A DNA stretch of 64,000 bases from Glandiceps talaboti (lineage: Eukaryota > Hemichordata > Enteropneusta > Spengelidae), in assembly GCF_964340395.1 (NCBI RefSeq), contig NC_135550.1:15948984-16012983 (forward strand). The letters run 5' to 3'. Below are positions 44,641 through 57,370 of this stretch, in pieces. The position numbers and the translations under genes are program-made. The stretch's first letter is position 1; each line of letters starts with the position of its first letter. A model generated the notes under the pieces. The model searched no databases. It saw nothing but the letters and a program-made list of their open reading frames with translations, and was not told the origin of the DNA.

Positions 44641-44886
44641 TATCATACAATACATACAATTCTTTATTTACTTTGAGCACTTTCTGCTCATCAGTTACAG
44701 AACTAGAAAAACAAAAATCGTCACAAAGAAAAGAAAACGTGGTGGAAAATGCACTAATACAAACTACGTTAATATATGCACAGAACGTAGGATGTCTGTT
44801 TGTTTTAAATATCTACATAAATTGCAAAGCTGCTTTACATTTTCCATGGATAGTAGTTGTACAAGTTTAAAGGCGGGTGGTTTTTT

Positions 44887-45345
44887 CTAATAATATGGCT
44901 TAATAAAACGGGCTCGTACTTTTCTGTATAATGGGCATTTGAGTATAAAATGAAATTCGTCCTCGACATCATTATTACAGTGTGGACAATTTCTCATACG
45001 CCTTAGTGTACCATGATAACGCCCAGTTTCTATGGTTAAATTATGGGACGAAAGACGATATTTGGAAATCAATTTCTTATACAAACTTGGTATCGGCTTA
45101 CCCAAATAATATTGCAGACGGAATGCATCATTCAAGTATTTATAAAATACACATTTTGGCGATTCATCAATTTGTGCCACAAGGCTCTGTTGCGCTTGAT
45201 CAAAAATTATTTGCTTAATAACCACAAGATACTTTTTATCCAGACACTGATTAGACCAAATACTGCCGAAACCTAAAGACAGTAACTTCTGCTTAATATG
45301 AAATAACCAGTTCACCTCGTTACCATTTTCTACTCTATCATACAT
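44887..45345 (-). pseudogene. LINE reverse-transcriptase C-terminal fragment
   Basis: A 152-residue open frame matching the C-terminal end of a non-LTR retrotransposon polyprotein. Seen: RLSSHNLTIETGRYHG at residues 97-112, then a zinc-knuckle-like C-x2-C-x8-H-x4-C (Cys120, Cys123, His132, Cys137) in the context CPHCNNDVEDEFHFILKCPL, and an ending IKPYY. This is the usual tail of many invertebrate LINE reverse transcriptases. The catalytic polymerase and endonuclease parts are absent upstream, so the copy is 5'-truncated, though its frame is undamaged over 450 bp. It belongs to a different lineage from the LINE end at 12.6-12.9 kb, whose C-terminus is the LWNSLP type. Confidence 0.88.
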
Positions 45346-45419
45346 ATATGAATTTCATAACAACTTTTCAAAATACAGTTGTTTGTGTCTAATAATTTAC
45401 ACCAGTAGCTTATCATACG

Positions 45420-45880
45420 GTACATTCTAGTATATCATATCATATTGTATTATGTAGCATTCTATTAGCATTGTATTTTATTGCATCATATGGTATTGAT
45501 GTGTATTATATCGTATTGCATCACGTATTTTGTTGAGATGTATCATATCGTATCGTTTCATTCCTATCATATCGAATCGTGTCATTTCGTGTTGTGTTGT
45601 GTTGTGTTGTGTTGTGTTGTGTTGTGTTGTGTTGTATTGTATTGTGTTGTTACATTATATTGTATTGCATTGCATCGCATCGCATCGCTCAACATCGTAT
45701 TGTATTGTGTTGTATAGCATTGTATTAGCATTGTATTTTAGTGCATTGTGTGATATTGGTGTGTATTTGGATCGTATTGCAGTATGTTGTATTTTGCTGG
45801 GATGCATCATATCGTATCATTTCATTTCCATCATATCGAGTTGTGTTGTGTTGTGTTGTGTTGTGTTGTGTTGCATCGTA
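45420..45880. repeat. Pentanucleotide-rich region, (GTGTT)n cores
   Basis: Degenerate GTATT/CATAT words with regular (GTGTT)n cores at about 45589-45636 and 45838-45872. The two halves resemble each other ('ttgtattttattgcatcat' near 45473; 'ttgtattttagtgcattgtg' near 45731), suggesting a segmental duplication within the array. Confidence 0.85.
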
Positions 45881-46501
45881 TTTTCTGCGTATTGTATACA
45901 CATACATCAGCATGTGTCACATTCTATAGTTTATCCAGGCCCCGTTGCCATAGCAAAAGTGTGAGGATATCTTCCTGTCCGATCCATTGCAAGTGACGAT
46001 AACTATTTAATCTTGTTTGTATTGTCAAGAGAAAGACACCAAGTTAAACATTAACAGATAAAGAAAGGGCGATATAAGTCTTGATTACCAGGTATTAGAT
46101 TGATTCTGTATACTTCTATTTGTCTCTTAAAAGTATGAGTCAGAACATAAAGCTTCTGTAGAAAGCCGCGGGGTTCTTTCCTATCGCACTGTCTATCTTA
46201 CTGATAGCATGTTTAATTAGTCAAGAAAACGATATCGCCGCACCTGACTTCATGTCAATGATACTCTTAAATCCCCATTTTAGTGGACAAGTGATGGGGC
46301 TCCAAAATGTCACGAATCTTGAATTCTTTATGATTCTATTTTGTAATCCACGTTATTATCGATTTAAATAAATACTCTTCACTCCAGAGATGTGTGTCAT
46401 GTACAGGCCACCAAGGAGGATTTGCTATTGAAGCCTTCATACACACACAAAACACAGACATCCTCCATGATGTTGAAGGTTCATAGTCTTTTGCCACTTA
46501 C
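45881..46501. other. Intron 1 near the donor, nothing recognised
   Basis: No element or exon recognised between the pentanucleotide array and the exon 1 donor. Confidence 0.5.
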
Positions 46502-46689
46502 CTTATAAACATAGATTTCCCTGTGTTCTCCATGTTCCTGGCAATACCCTTCCAAGACTTTGTAATTTGGAATTTTTGCCGCGCTGTTAAGGGAAGTCTT
46601 TGGTCAATCGGTTGTGTTTTTTTGTCAATGTATGGGTCCGTGTAGTTATCCTGGTAAGCTGTGGGTGCCTTTGATACCGAACAACCCAT
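46502..46689 (-). CDS. Globin X-like globin, exon 1 (N-terminal acylation signal, helices A-B)
   Basis: First coding exon of a haem globin, 62 codons plus two bases. Seen: the ATG at 46689 has a good context (gcaaaATGG), and an in-frame TAA lies 14 codons upstream (46732-46734), so this is the first usable start. The N-terminus MGCSVSK has Gly2 and Cys3, the pattern for myristoylation plus palmitoylation. An extension of about 34 residues follows, then a globin A helix (PLTARQKFQITKSW, with Trp46 at the usual A12 position) and B helix (GKSMFI). The exon ends ATA AG followed by the donor GTAAGT at 46501, phase 2, which is the ancient B12.2 globin intron position. Known: vertebrate globin X carries such a doubly acylated N-terminus, is membrane-bound and hexacoordinate. 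Inferred: a plasma-membrane-anchored globin involved in redox or NO chemistry. Joining to exon 2 gives FIRLFQSN, a normal globin B/C junction. It could instead be another invertebrate neuroglobin-like lineage. Confidence 0.88.
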
Positions 46690-47120
46690 TTTGCATGAAA
46701 GTTTGAACGCAATTGTCGCGTTTCTGTTACCTTATGGAACACAGAACAGTCGTTGACCTAAGTTATCCACGTTAAACGGTTGCTGTCAATAGGGTAGTTA
46801 TACTGAATCTAGCGACGTCAAGTCGTAGCCTCAGCACAGTCACATTCACGCGTGGTAACAATGTGTACACACCACCTCAATACATAGCAGAAATCCTTGT
46901 CATATGTGTGTTTGCGCCTGTAAAGATCGTTGTACTGTCGAACCGATAAACGCACAACACGCTGTATACGTATACCACACCGCAACGTCCTGAATTAGTA
47001 CTCCTGTAACCTAAGAGCTGACGTTGCCACCGCCGTGCCGCCGAATTCCTTTCAATCACAAGTAGACCTGAGTGACGTCAAGGTGGGTGTATGGAAATGA
47101 AGGTACCTTATGGCCACGTT
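46690..47120 (-). promoter_or_regulatory. Putative globin promoter / 5' UTR region
   Basis: About 430 bp immediately upstream of globin exon 1, visibly richer in G+C and CpG than the surrounding AT-rich DNA. It holds two CRE-type sites, a CGACGTCA at 46813-46820 and a perfect palindromic TGACGTCA at 47073-47080. No convincing TATA box was found at a defined distance, so the transcription start is not placed. Regulation by CREB/ATF-type factors is an inference from motif matches only. Confidence 0.4.
47073..47080. promoter_or_regulatory. Perfect CRE (TGACGTCA)
   Basis: Eight-base palindromic cAMP-response-element consensus 384 bp upstream of the globin start codon. A second, one-mismatch site lies at 46813-46820, nearer the gene. 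One perfect 8-mer is expected by chance roughly once per 65 kb, so position and pairing are the only support. Confidence 0.35.
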
Positions 47121-49773
47121 TCAACTCTATGACGAACGGACGAATCACTTCAACACTCATGTGAAGTGAGTGGAACAATATCACAGATCAGTCTGTTGTG
47201 TTGCGCTGTAGTCTGCGTAGAAATGTAAGCATCACCTCCAGCCGTACGATAATTCTTTCACGTGCCGCAGTTGATTTGAAAATTCGGTACTGTTTCATTC
47301 AGCCTGGCGTGACCTTAATCAGATTTTTTCGTAATAACATCAGTTTTGAAGGATGCTTAATTAGCAGTATATATGCATTAAAGGAGTCAACATTTAAATA
47401 TTGTGATGAGTGCGAGACTCTATTTAAAACAACACACTGATGAGAAGCGATAATGTAATCACCGCAGTGTTAGAGCGATAAAAAGGAAATTGCAAATGTT
47501 GTATTCTGCAATCAGCGCATTGAAAATAAATCGTACAAGTTTGCCCGCGGTGTACTTTTAATAAGACAGTGTTAAATCCTTACATGTGATGTTGTTGTTC
47601 CAACACAGTGGAAAAGTTCATTGGGTCCCCTAGGTCTCTCATAATAATAATATAATGGAAATGGTCTCCCCTGAAGACTGTATGTTGTCAACCTGTATGT
47701 AATTCGTCGAAACTGTATTCTTTAACCTCTGGAAGACAGTATATAGAACACGTTTAACTGTTGCTGACAGTGCATATGTAATTCGTATGCGAGGGTAAAA
47801 AAAAACACGTTTTTTGTTGCAAATGGATATTATTAGTTTGGACATAAATGCATGCTGTCAAAATAATTTTCTCGAATGACGGTGACACCAGATTATTACA
47901 AGAGAGAAACCTTATCTTTCACTGAGTATTTCGTACTAAAACGCTTAGTCGACCATTCGTCACTCATACTTCTAGGTACATGAAAGCCTTGTATCGTGTT
48001 AAGGATCGATGTGTTTCAAGATTTACTAGTTCTGTATGACGAGTTATTGAGTATGTGGTCGCAAAAGTCAAAGTAGGGACATTAAATGGTACAAAATATT
48101 ACAAAGGTTAATGATCGCGCAGACAAGGTGAAAACTCCACAGCGAGGTTGAAAAGCCTACGTGTCTAATATACGATAGTAGTCGAAGTTGATCAAGAACA
48201 TTTTACAGTGCAGCTTTCTCATCGAACCGTAAATCATTATATCTTTCTAACCCATGCTATTCCACAGTGAATAATATTATAATCTGTTATTCTACATTTA
48301 AAGGAGGGGAATGTCGTCCTTCGCCGTAATTGTTGTCTTCTCCAAAATGTCATTTCTATACTAAAGAAATATACAATGCATTTTCAATAAGGCATAGTGA
48401 ATATATCATATTTCACTATAATGTAGGTTACATAATTCATTATCAAAAAGCTGATTTGTTTTGAATCAATATCTTGACTGCTAATATTTTTCGTCTACAA
48501 CTTACATCCTTGGAGCTAAATACATATCGATTTTAATGTGTATTGATATAATCTCTATTATAATTTCGATTGAAGACTTGTTTATAATGGTGTTATTCCG
48601 CAGTGTTTCTCTGTGATGCTATTTCGCACGACGACATTGTTGCATACTGCTAAATATATCGATTCATATTCATTAGCCCAATCAATATGTTCCTCGCCAA
48701 AAAACCAACCAGTATTTACATTTAACTGAAAACTGATAAACATAATGTTCAAACATTCATCAACCTTTTAAAACCAACTATTAATAATATCGTTCTTCAT
48801 ATAATGTGTTATGCTGTGTTATTATTGCAACCAGAATACTTTCTCTTTTCATCGACGTATAATAGATAATGTTGACGTTCCAGGTGCATAGAGTCAGTTG
48901 TTTTCCCAGCCCCAATCTCATATATTCAATGACACCACTTATAGTTTTTCTCATGAGTGAACTTTCCGCAGATATTCATACATATCTTCTTCTTTTTCTA
49001 AATATTTTCATTTGGAAACTTAAAGTCTGGTATATACAATGTAGCTGAATAAGGTACACGACATTATATAGATTGAGTAATTTGATCATGCTGAGATTCC
49101 AGTGTTTACCTTTTAAAAAGGTGTACGTCATGTAGGAATCGAAATAGCACCAATCAATCGATCGGCACACTGTATGTAAGCATTTGTCAGGACAAAGAAA
49201 TGTTTAATTATAGTCACATTCCTATGAACGTCGTTTTGATCATAATAAATGAGGCACCTATTGAAAGTCTTCCTTTTTTCATCTGTGCCAGGAATCAAAA
49301 GTTAATTTCTCACTTAGTTGCATACATGCACATTATAAAGTTATATTTAGCAATTTGTTTTCACATATGACTTAATAACAGCCACGGGTTAATAAACACA
49401 TTAAGCTTCTCTAAGTAGACTTTGTATTCCCTCTTATCTTCCAAGGTATAGAGGTCGGGTAGTCGTGACATAAAACCATTCAAATAATTTTCATACCTCG
49501 CACTTGAAGCCAGTAGGGAGTATTTCATGTTTTCATTCGTATGTAGATGCATTTTAAGAGATAATGATTTATTTATTTGAGGTATTATTGGATTTAATAA
49601 GCTGATTTAATTTCAAAAGCATTTGTGTGTTTGAATATGATATAATGTTACTCCCATGGGTGAATAAGATAATGTAAGAGAATATTATGGAAATGACCCT
49701 ATACTCATTATTGCTTTGTTCCAAAATTAGATCAAATTATATTAATATAGAGACGAGTAAAAGTTACCCGAAC
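47121..49773. other. Upstream of the globin gene, no gene firmly identified
   Basis: Mostly AT-rich. A 63-codon minus-strand frame at 49361-49552 (contains YENYLNGFMSRLPDLY) has protein-like composition without low complexity, but I do not recognise it. Confidence 0.4.
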
Positions 49774-50056
49774 TATAATAGGGGCCGGGCATTGCACACT
49801 CTTCTCAAACCAAACAAGATGGAATGTTACCCATCACTTTCTCAATTCGTGCTCCTCGTGTTTTGAAATTTGACATTACTTCGAGTAAATTTCATTTGAC
49901 AGGGGGTATTTTTTACACCAATATACTTTTCAGTATTGCCCCGTACTTTATGAGGTCAATTTTGATCGTGAGGAAACAAACAGTTGCCAACAATTTAAAA
50001 ATAAATCATAATATCAGCTGGGGATGAAATGTGTGCAATGCCCGGCCCCTATTATA
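49774..50056. mobile_element. 283-bp MITE with perfect 26-bp TIRs
   Basis: Left TIR 49774-49799 begins TATAATAGGGGCCGGG and right TIR 50031-50056 is its exact reverse complement. The ends are GC-rich, the interior AT-rich. No transposase frame. TATAATA may be partly target site; a TA duplication is plausible. Perfect TIRs suggest fairly recent activity. Confidence 0.88.
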
Positions 50057-50154
50057 CGCAGAGTAATACATGTTTGTTGTTACGTCTTTTATCAGTTAGG
50101 TGTTTTGTTTATATTGATAATTTTAAAAGTTAGTGTCGATGTAAACAAATACAC

Positions 50155-50394
50155 ATTATTATTATCATCATCATGATTATTATTATTATTATTGTTATCA
50201 TTCTTGTTGTTACTGTTGATGTTGTTGATGTTGTTGTTGGTGGTGGTGGTGGTGGTGGTGGTAGCGGCGGCGGTTGTGGCAGTGGTGTTGTGTTTGTTGT
50301 TGATGTTGTTGTTGTTGTTGGTGGTGGTGGTAGTGGTGTTGTGTTTGTTATTGTTGTTGTTGTTGTTGTTGTTGCGGCGGCGGCGGCGGCGGCT
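50155..50394. repeat. (ATT)n/(GTT)n/(GGT)n/(GGC)n trinucleotide array
   Basis: About 240 bp of triplets drifting from ATT through GTT and GGT to GCG/GGC. Open in several frames purely because of period three. Confidence 0.95.
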
Positions 50395-51134
50395 GTTCGT
50401 GCAAGAAGCGACACGAAAAATGACAACACAACAATACGGATTCATGATTCATGCCAGCGATAGTATTTTAAGTCTGTATTTTTTCGCTGCTCTATTAATA
50501 TAAAGTGGAGTTGGTCATCATATTAATATAACTATAGTCAGAGAAATAATAACAGATTTCTCACGTAGCTCTTTCTTGTTTATGAGATATATGCATGTTT
50601 TCCCATCAATTTATATTACCAAATATTTCATTTATTAATTCTAGACCGCAACTAATATGCCAATAACGACACGGATTGTCATATAATCTGCTTACTAGAC
50701 AGCGTCTTTGTAACCTCCTCTCTTTGTGAAGAGAAACAATTTCAAAAGCCATGAATACATAATTTTACTATTTTGAAACCCAGACAGAATCTCATCAGCA
50801 GATTTTTTTTTCCTTTTTGAGTTTTCCTAAGAGTTTCGGCGTACACCCACTTTGTTTTCTAGAAGAGTTCAAGCCTATATATGCACTGACCTTATGTCAC
50901 ATCTGACTCTTCAGGCACGACCAAATATCTCAGACTCATCGGTGTTTCTATGCCAACATGGATGTGCATTATCCTTTTGTGCTCAAGTATATGAAAAGCT
51001 TCATGTTCCCTCTAGGATTGCATAAATATATCTCTAAGACCGTGACATCTCTACAATCTAACAGTGTTATCCTATGAGTACAAGAATCTTATTATTCTTG
51101 CCATAACAGTTCCATATGTAAAAGGTTTAAACTA

Positions 51135-51136
<2 letters not shown>
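50395..51136. other. Nothing recognised
   Basis: No frame with a domain and no element end. Confidence 0.5.
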
Positions 51137-51165
<29 letters not shown>

Positions 51166-51190
51166 CATACATACATACATACATACATAC
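51137..51190. repeat. (ACAT)n microsatellite
   Basis: About 13 units of ACAT. Confidence 0.97.
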
Positions 51191-54100
51191 TTGATCATTT
51201 TATACCTCGATAGACTTTTCTATGGAAGGGAAGTGTCTCCTAACATCCTGCCAACTATATAAATATCTCGAACGTTGATGTCTGCACGTACAATCTCTAC
51301 AGGTTAGCTGCCCAGCGACTCATTAAGAAAATAAGGTGACGATATTTGCCACTTGTACCTTGACCTGGACTGCAACACGAACCAGAAATGGCATACGATA
51401 TGTAAGCCAGAATGTGATCACCTCTGGAAATAGCATCCAATTTATGTAGCAATGCAGGTCGTTAAAGTCCCTTCTGCTCAATTAACGTACTGAAATAATC
51501 ACGAGAATATGAGAACACCGGAGGAAAAAAAAGAAATCCACTTGGTTAAAGCCCTTATGTAAAAGTCGCCTGAATTTATATCGTGTGTAATTTCTTAATC
51601 TGCTATTGACTTGTTTTTCTTTACAAAAGCGCCATATATTTGGCTTAAATGGTCTTAAGGAACCATTATAGACTTGCCAATATCTCAGTCGTGAATAGGT
51701 GACAACACTCTAACTTCAAAGCAGGAAACAAGGCTATCTCATTCTATGGCTTTTCAACCTGGTTAACTGTATTCTATTAATCTACATTAAAGTCGACAAA
51801 GATAACGATGATCGTAAATGTTTGCTTTATTGAAAGTACTATTTTCAAGAAGACCCCAATCCATTCTCACTTAAATATAGAGAAGAAAATCTGGGACCAT
51901 CATGCATATTTTATGAAATAGTCAAATCTATGTTAACGTTAACTGTAATATAAAGCATTTTTAGAACACCTAATGGCCACCAAATACATGTTAATTCTGT
52001 AGGTACATAACAGATTGTCAAAATCGTCGTAAACAAGACACTGAACCCCCCCCCCCCCCCAGCTAATTTCTTCTATTGTTTCAAGAGGACCAGATGCACA
52101 CAATCTTGTTCCTTAGGCGTAGTCTTCGTTAAGTAGTATATCCTCTACACTGCTCTGCACTAGTTTTCTATATATATTTTCCCCCATTTGAAAGTCGTTA
52201 CGTGTAATTGTTCAGTTGTCGTGCTATAAACGGATATCATCGATCTCTCTGATAACTCAAACAAAACATATTCATAGTCAAAAGCGATGCACTATCGCTA
52301 ATTAAAGAAAATCAGGTTGGTCGTATTGAATGTCCAAGAAATATCATACTTTGTTATTATAAATATGCAAAAGAATGGCCTAAATTTGGCATTTGACATT
52401 CGGGGTCAATTTGAATATTTGTGTTAGAAGGATAATATACATTACTGTATGGATGAAAGCTGTTAAGTTCAGATTTTTGTAGTATAGTTGCCAAGGCTAC
52501 AATTAATAAATCTTATAAAATACATATGGTACATATCGAAATAAAGTCATATACACGTGTTTAATGTGCCTTTACTTACTTCAACACTATAGTGCCAAAC
52601 TGCTCGAATCAATACTTTTGAGCTATGTTCATGAGCCAATTTAAAAATGGGATGAAATGATAAAATAATACATTCGACTATAAAGATCGCTTTTCAAGAA
52701 GTGTACACGAATCAAGGTGCATTTACTATACCATGTATCATTTTTGTGTCACGTTGTAATCAAATATGCTTGAGACAGGGATATTCGTGTGTGTTGATAA
52801 ACGGATAGATGAAGTGCAGAGACATATTGTCGGAGGAAAAATGACATAGTAGCTCATCTCATCATGCATTGTCAGCTAGAGGCTACATAACGTAAATGCA
52901 CACAGGGTCACCTACTAAACTTGAGGTTAATCAGCTTCGTTTCTGTTCTACATCGCCCAATCAATTAGGCTTTGGTACTTACTCAAGGCTAACAGGAAAA
53001 CAGGCACAGAGATGCAATCTTGCATTTTAAAAAAAATATGACTGAAGAACGCTGTGATTTGATATTTTTTTTGCTCTGATGCCTTCATTAATTGTCCTTG
53101 TCCATTATAACATTGCTAATTATTCAAAGCGTAAATATTATAATCAGCAGATATTGCCGTTATATGGTCCACATAACCATATCAGATTGCAAAGGAGACT
53201 TTTTATCCGGCGAAGATATTCAAATAACCAAGTTAATGTAATTGTGCAGTATAATTGATACAGTAATAATTAAATGTACGAGACTGTATATTTTTCCATG
53301 TGGATAACTAGAGACTACATGGAGTGAATCGAAAGAACTGAAATCCTCGCAGAGTGAATATGCAAGCTTGTGTTCAATACGGTAGAATGCAAAATAGAGA
53401 AAACAACAACTTAAAAGTCACAGTTTCAAGAGGAGAAGTCTTTTTCTAGCTAGGTAATAAAGAGAATAGATATTCAGGTACATGTTGTCATAACCACAGA
53501 CATTGACAATAGTGTTTATTGTGTAACAGAAAAGGCAATGCTTAATGAAAGCAATCAGGGATTCATATCACATGATAGCAACTCCCAGTGAACAAATTGT
53601 ATCTGGAAATTGTCAAGTAACAGCTGTTGTTGGTTTCCTGTGTTTTTTTAACCATCTTATTATTTTCAATATTTAACAAGGCCATTATAACGTACATTAT
53701 TTGTTGCTATTCAGCTTACACAAATTTATTTGTGAAATCTATGCGCTATAAAGATCATCCATCCGTTAATAAAGTGCAACCGTTACAGTAAGACATGGTG
53801 GCAACAATAATTCGCAGTCGCTATCGCTGGCAACAGTCTTTTTCCCATTATAGGCTCGTCATTGCCATAGACACTCCAGGAAGCCAGCCTGACGCAAGGA
53901 AAGGCAGAAAAGTTGTTTTGAGCGATTGTATTGGCAGGAAAATCTGTTTATAGAACAATTTTATGGAATTTTAAGAGTAACATACCAATACAAAAAGTAT
54001 ATACAGCAGTTAAATGTTGTACTTGATATTCGAGTCAACCGCAGAAGTATGTAGGCAAATAACAATAATTATAATGGAATGTGAGGGTAACAGACGTCAC

Positions 54101-57060
54101 AACGGGAGAGAAAGTTGAATTAGATTTCAACGCCCTAGATTCGTGTCGATGACATCAATTACTCTACACGTATTAAAGTAATCTACTATTTCAATACCAT
54201 GGTGTTGTCGTGTCAAATAAGTTTTCAGCATTTACATAGTTTTGCTATTCGTTGGTACATGTATCCCGGAGTGAAGACAACAATGGACAGGCATTGGTCG
54301 GTTGTTGGATTAACGAGAAGTAGGAATCTCTTTATAGGTTAAACGTTGACAAGCCGATATATAATATTGAGGAAACTATGGCATATAGAATTAATATTTG
54401 ACATTTATTGGGTTTGACGCTTTACATGATGCATGTTATGCAATGTAACAATATATTGGATTTCTTCTTTCTAATCACATTCTGCGATTTATATTGAGTT
54501 TCACAAAAGCTTAATGACAGTGTAAAAAAAGATTGTATTTACCAGAAATGATTTCGAGAGCAGACTCTCCGATTGGCGAGAGTAGAAATTGTTGCATATA
54601 GCATCGTTAAACCCTAGGCCTCCTTATGACAATGTCCAAGACGCAATTGCGTGAGCAGAAGCATTAAGCTCTGGACAAAAGGAGCAGTGAGCAACAAAGT
54701 GGTCTTTTCTACTCGGGATACTAAGCCTGATTTTTTTTTCTGCTGGTTACTTTCATTCCCTGGCTTATCAAATATGTAAAGAAAAACTTCTAATCTACTT
54801 CTCTTCTGACTGAATATTCACTCTCTTTATAGACTAAATAAAGACATATTTTTCCCTTAATCTATTAATGGAAACATCTTTAAACTTAAGATTACCAAGG
54901 GACCAATTACATTGACACTTTACCTTGCATCCTAACATCCAAACTTCATTGCGTGTAGGGGGGGGGGGGGTTATCACACTGAGTAAACATTCAGCCTTTG
55001 TTTATTACTTGCAAGGTCCACCGTAGACATTGCTATTGGTGTTTCAGTGTTAGGAATCGAATTCCAATCAGAATGTATCCTGATAATTATAAAATAAACA
55101 TGGAATTTACAAATTAATGGTATTGCCCTTCAAAGTGCGCATGACTTTTAATGCATGTGACAGAAACTGTCATTCTCTGCACATGACAGAGGGCGTATTC
55201 CACTATGCTCCATAACACCTCTGTCACCGGCTATCTTACGTAACAAAGAAAAGAACAACACTTTGATGACGTAGTGCTATGCCATACCAGGACTATATCT
55301 CACTTTTGAACTCACGCACTCACTTGCTCCCAATTTTAAGCAAATTTGTACCGTCTTCATCTAAGTAAGAAAGTGTTTGTCAAACAAAAAAGAACAAATA
55401 TGCTTAGAATTTGCCATCTTTATTATTTAAACAGGAAAGAAACAAATCAGGAAAATTACATCCAATCCATCCATCAATCAATCAATCACTAACATAATGT
55501 GTGCACTTCGGGTTCTGTCATGTAAAGAGGGTTGTACTAAAGGTATAGTGTTAGCGCAGCGCAAAGACCTTTGGAAACGAAAATAGGAAACCGCTTGTAC
55601 TAAACTGTTCCATTTCAACAATGTTTACTCACGTAACCCATGGTCGCCGCCATATTGAACTCATGGTCTGCACCATATTGGATTGGATCACATGACACAT
55701 GAGAAAACATTAATGTACTGGTGTGATTTATTAATGAATTAAGATTCTTGAGACGTGATAAACAAAACACATAAATAGACACGCGATAAACATGCATATA
55801 ACAAGGAATAAAACAGTGTTTTCTATGGCGATACTTGCCATAGGGGATAGGCTTTATGAGAACGTCAGTTTAAAACATGACACCTAACACCGGCGCAACG
55901 TGGCAATAGTTTTTCTCTCGACCCAATCATTAAAAAATATGGAAGGTAAATCTGGTGTTCACAGCAACCAAATAGCGAGAGTAGCAAGAACAGTCAGCCA
56001 CAGCTAGCAAGCTTGTCCACTTTATGAAGTTTGAATGATTATTGGAACATAACCACAACATCAGAAGTACTAATGCTACGATCGGCAAGATCTGAAAGAG
56101 CATTCACTGAGATGGACCCAATAAAGGCCGGCCGGATGTAGTCTGCTTGTTTTGCACTACATGTGCGTTGTTTACACATCTGAACACTATGATGAATCTC
56201 ATCTCCAATACTGATTACATAAATCGTAATAACGCATTAAATGTCCAATCCTGACTTATTGACGAGCTTATGGGTTGAGCCCTAGTATGACCTTAGTCGT
56301 CATGTAAAAGGTACTTTGAACGTTTTGTAATAATGCATGCCTCCGGGAAGTCATGTTAATGGCTAATAGATCTTGGTTTCATATTGACGGAGCTGTGTAT
56401 GAGAATACAAATTGTTCTTTATTGTGTACACATTTGACGAACTTTTAAGGTTTGAGGCAGTGATCAATTGTCGGGAAGTAATATCTCAGAGCACTGAGAG
56501 GCCAAGGTTGTTATGAAGTGTAACACTGTCTACTGACGCTGTTTTGGTTTTGTTGATGTCCAGTACTCCCAATTATTTAGATAGCGGTGTGCATTGAATT
56601 CAAATCATATACAATGCGTTGCTGCGATGCAGATTACTGTTCAATCTTCGGATACAACCACACAGAAACCAATACAAAACTTCACATGCCATGCATACAA
56701 TATTGAGTGAATACAGTTTCTTGTTACATCTTTGTCGAAGTGCAATACCGTTATCTCCCAAACCAAAATACAACTTTAAATTTGTTGGAATGTGTTGTAC
56801 AATGCAATGTATTGTCTGCATATATAGTGGTATGTTACTTCGTTTCAATTAGATAAAATGTTGAATTCACTCAATCTTGCTATCTTAAATTGTAGCATGC
56901 GCAATTTCTTATTGGTTTTCCATGTATAATATAAGTTACTGAACAATTCCATTCGAGTGGAAGATGTAAACTCGTCAGGTTACCTAACTGATTCTCTAAA
57001 CATACCTCGTTTCCGTTTAACACTGGGTGCTTTGAGTATATAGAAAATGTCATGATGTTA
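51191..57060. other. Long intergenic stretch, no gene seen
   Basis: About 5.9 kb. A poly-C run (52046-52060) and a poly-G run (54958-54970) are the only distinct features. No coding exon or tRNA recognised on either strand. Confidence 0.5.
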
Positions 57061-57370
57061 TATTATGTTTTGTTGTGTTATACTTTGTTGTGTTAGTTCA
57101 CGTGTGTTTGTTTGTGTTTTGTTTTGATGTGTTGTGTTGTGTTGTGTTGTGTTGTGTTATGTTTGTTGTGTGGTGTGGTGTCGTGTCGTGTCGTGTGCCT
57201 TGCGTTGTGTTGTGTAGCTTTGCGTTGCGTTGTCTTGTCTTGTCTTGTATTGCGATGCCTACGGTGGTTCATTATTTGTCATGTTATATTAGGTCATGTA
57301 GTATTATGTAGTGTTGTATTGTATTGTATTGTATTGTATTGTATTGTATTGTATTGTATTGTATTGTACT
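57061..57370. repeat. (GTGTT)n/(GTATT)n pentanucleotide array
   Basis: GTGTT units (about 57128-57165), TCGTG/TCTTG variants, then a regular GTATT run (about 57314-57368). Same motif family as the arrays at 44.5 and 45.6 kb. Confidence 0.93.

Noticed and set aside
44439-44890. Two long plus-strand frames rich in Cys, Ile, Leu, Tyr resembling membrane proteins
   Set aside because: Composition comes from the GTATT pentanucleotide repeat; the part after the repeat has no domain and overlaps nothing conserved.
45481-45996. Cys/Val-rich frames up to 144 codons
   Set aside because: Translations of the GTGTT array (CCVVL repeats).
50092-50503. Poly-Asn/Thr/Val/Leu frames
   Set aside because: Triplet microsatellite open in several frames on both strands.
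55600-55720. Repeated 'ccgccatattg / accatattgg' words as a promoter
   Set aside because: Only two short similar words, no other core-promoter feature and no associated exon.
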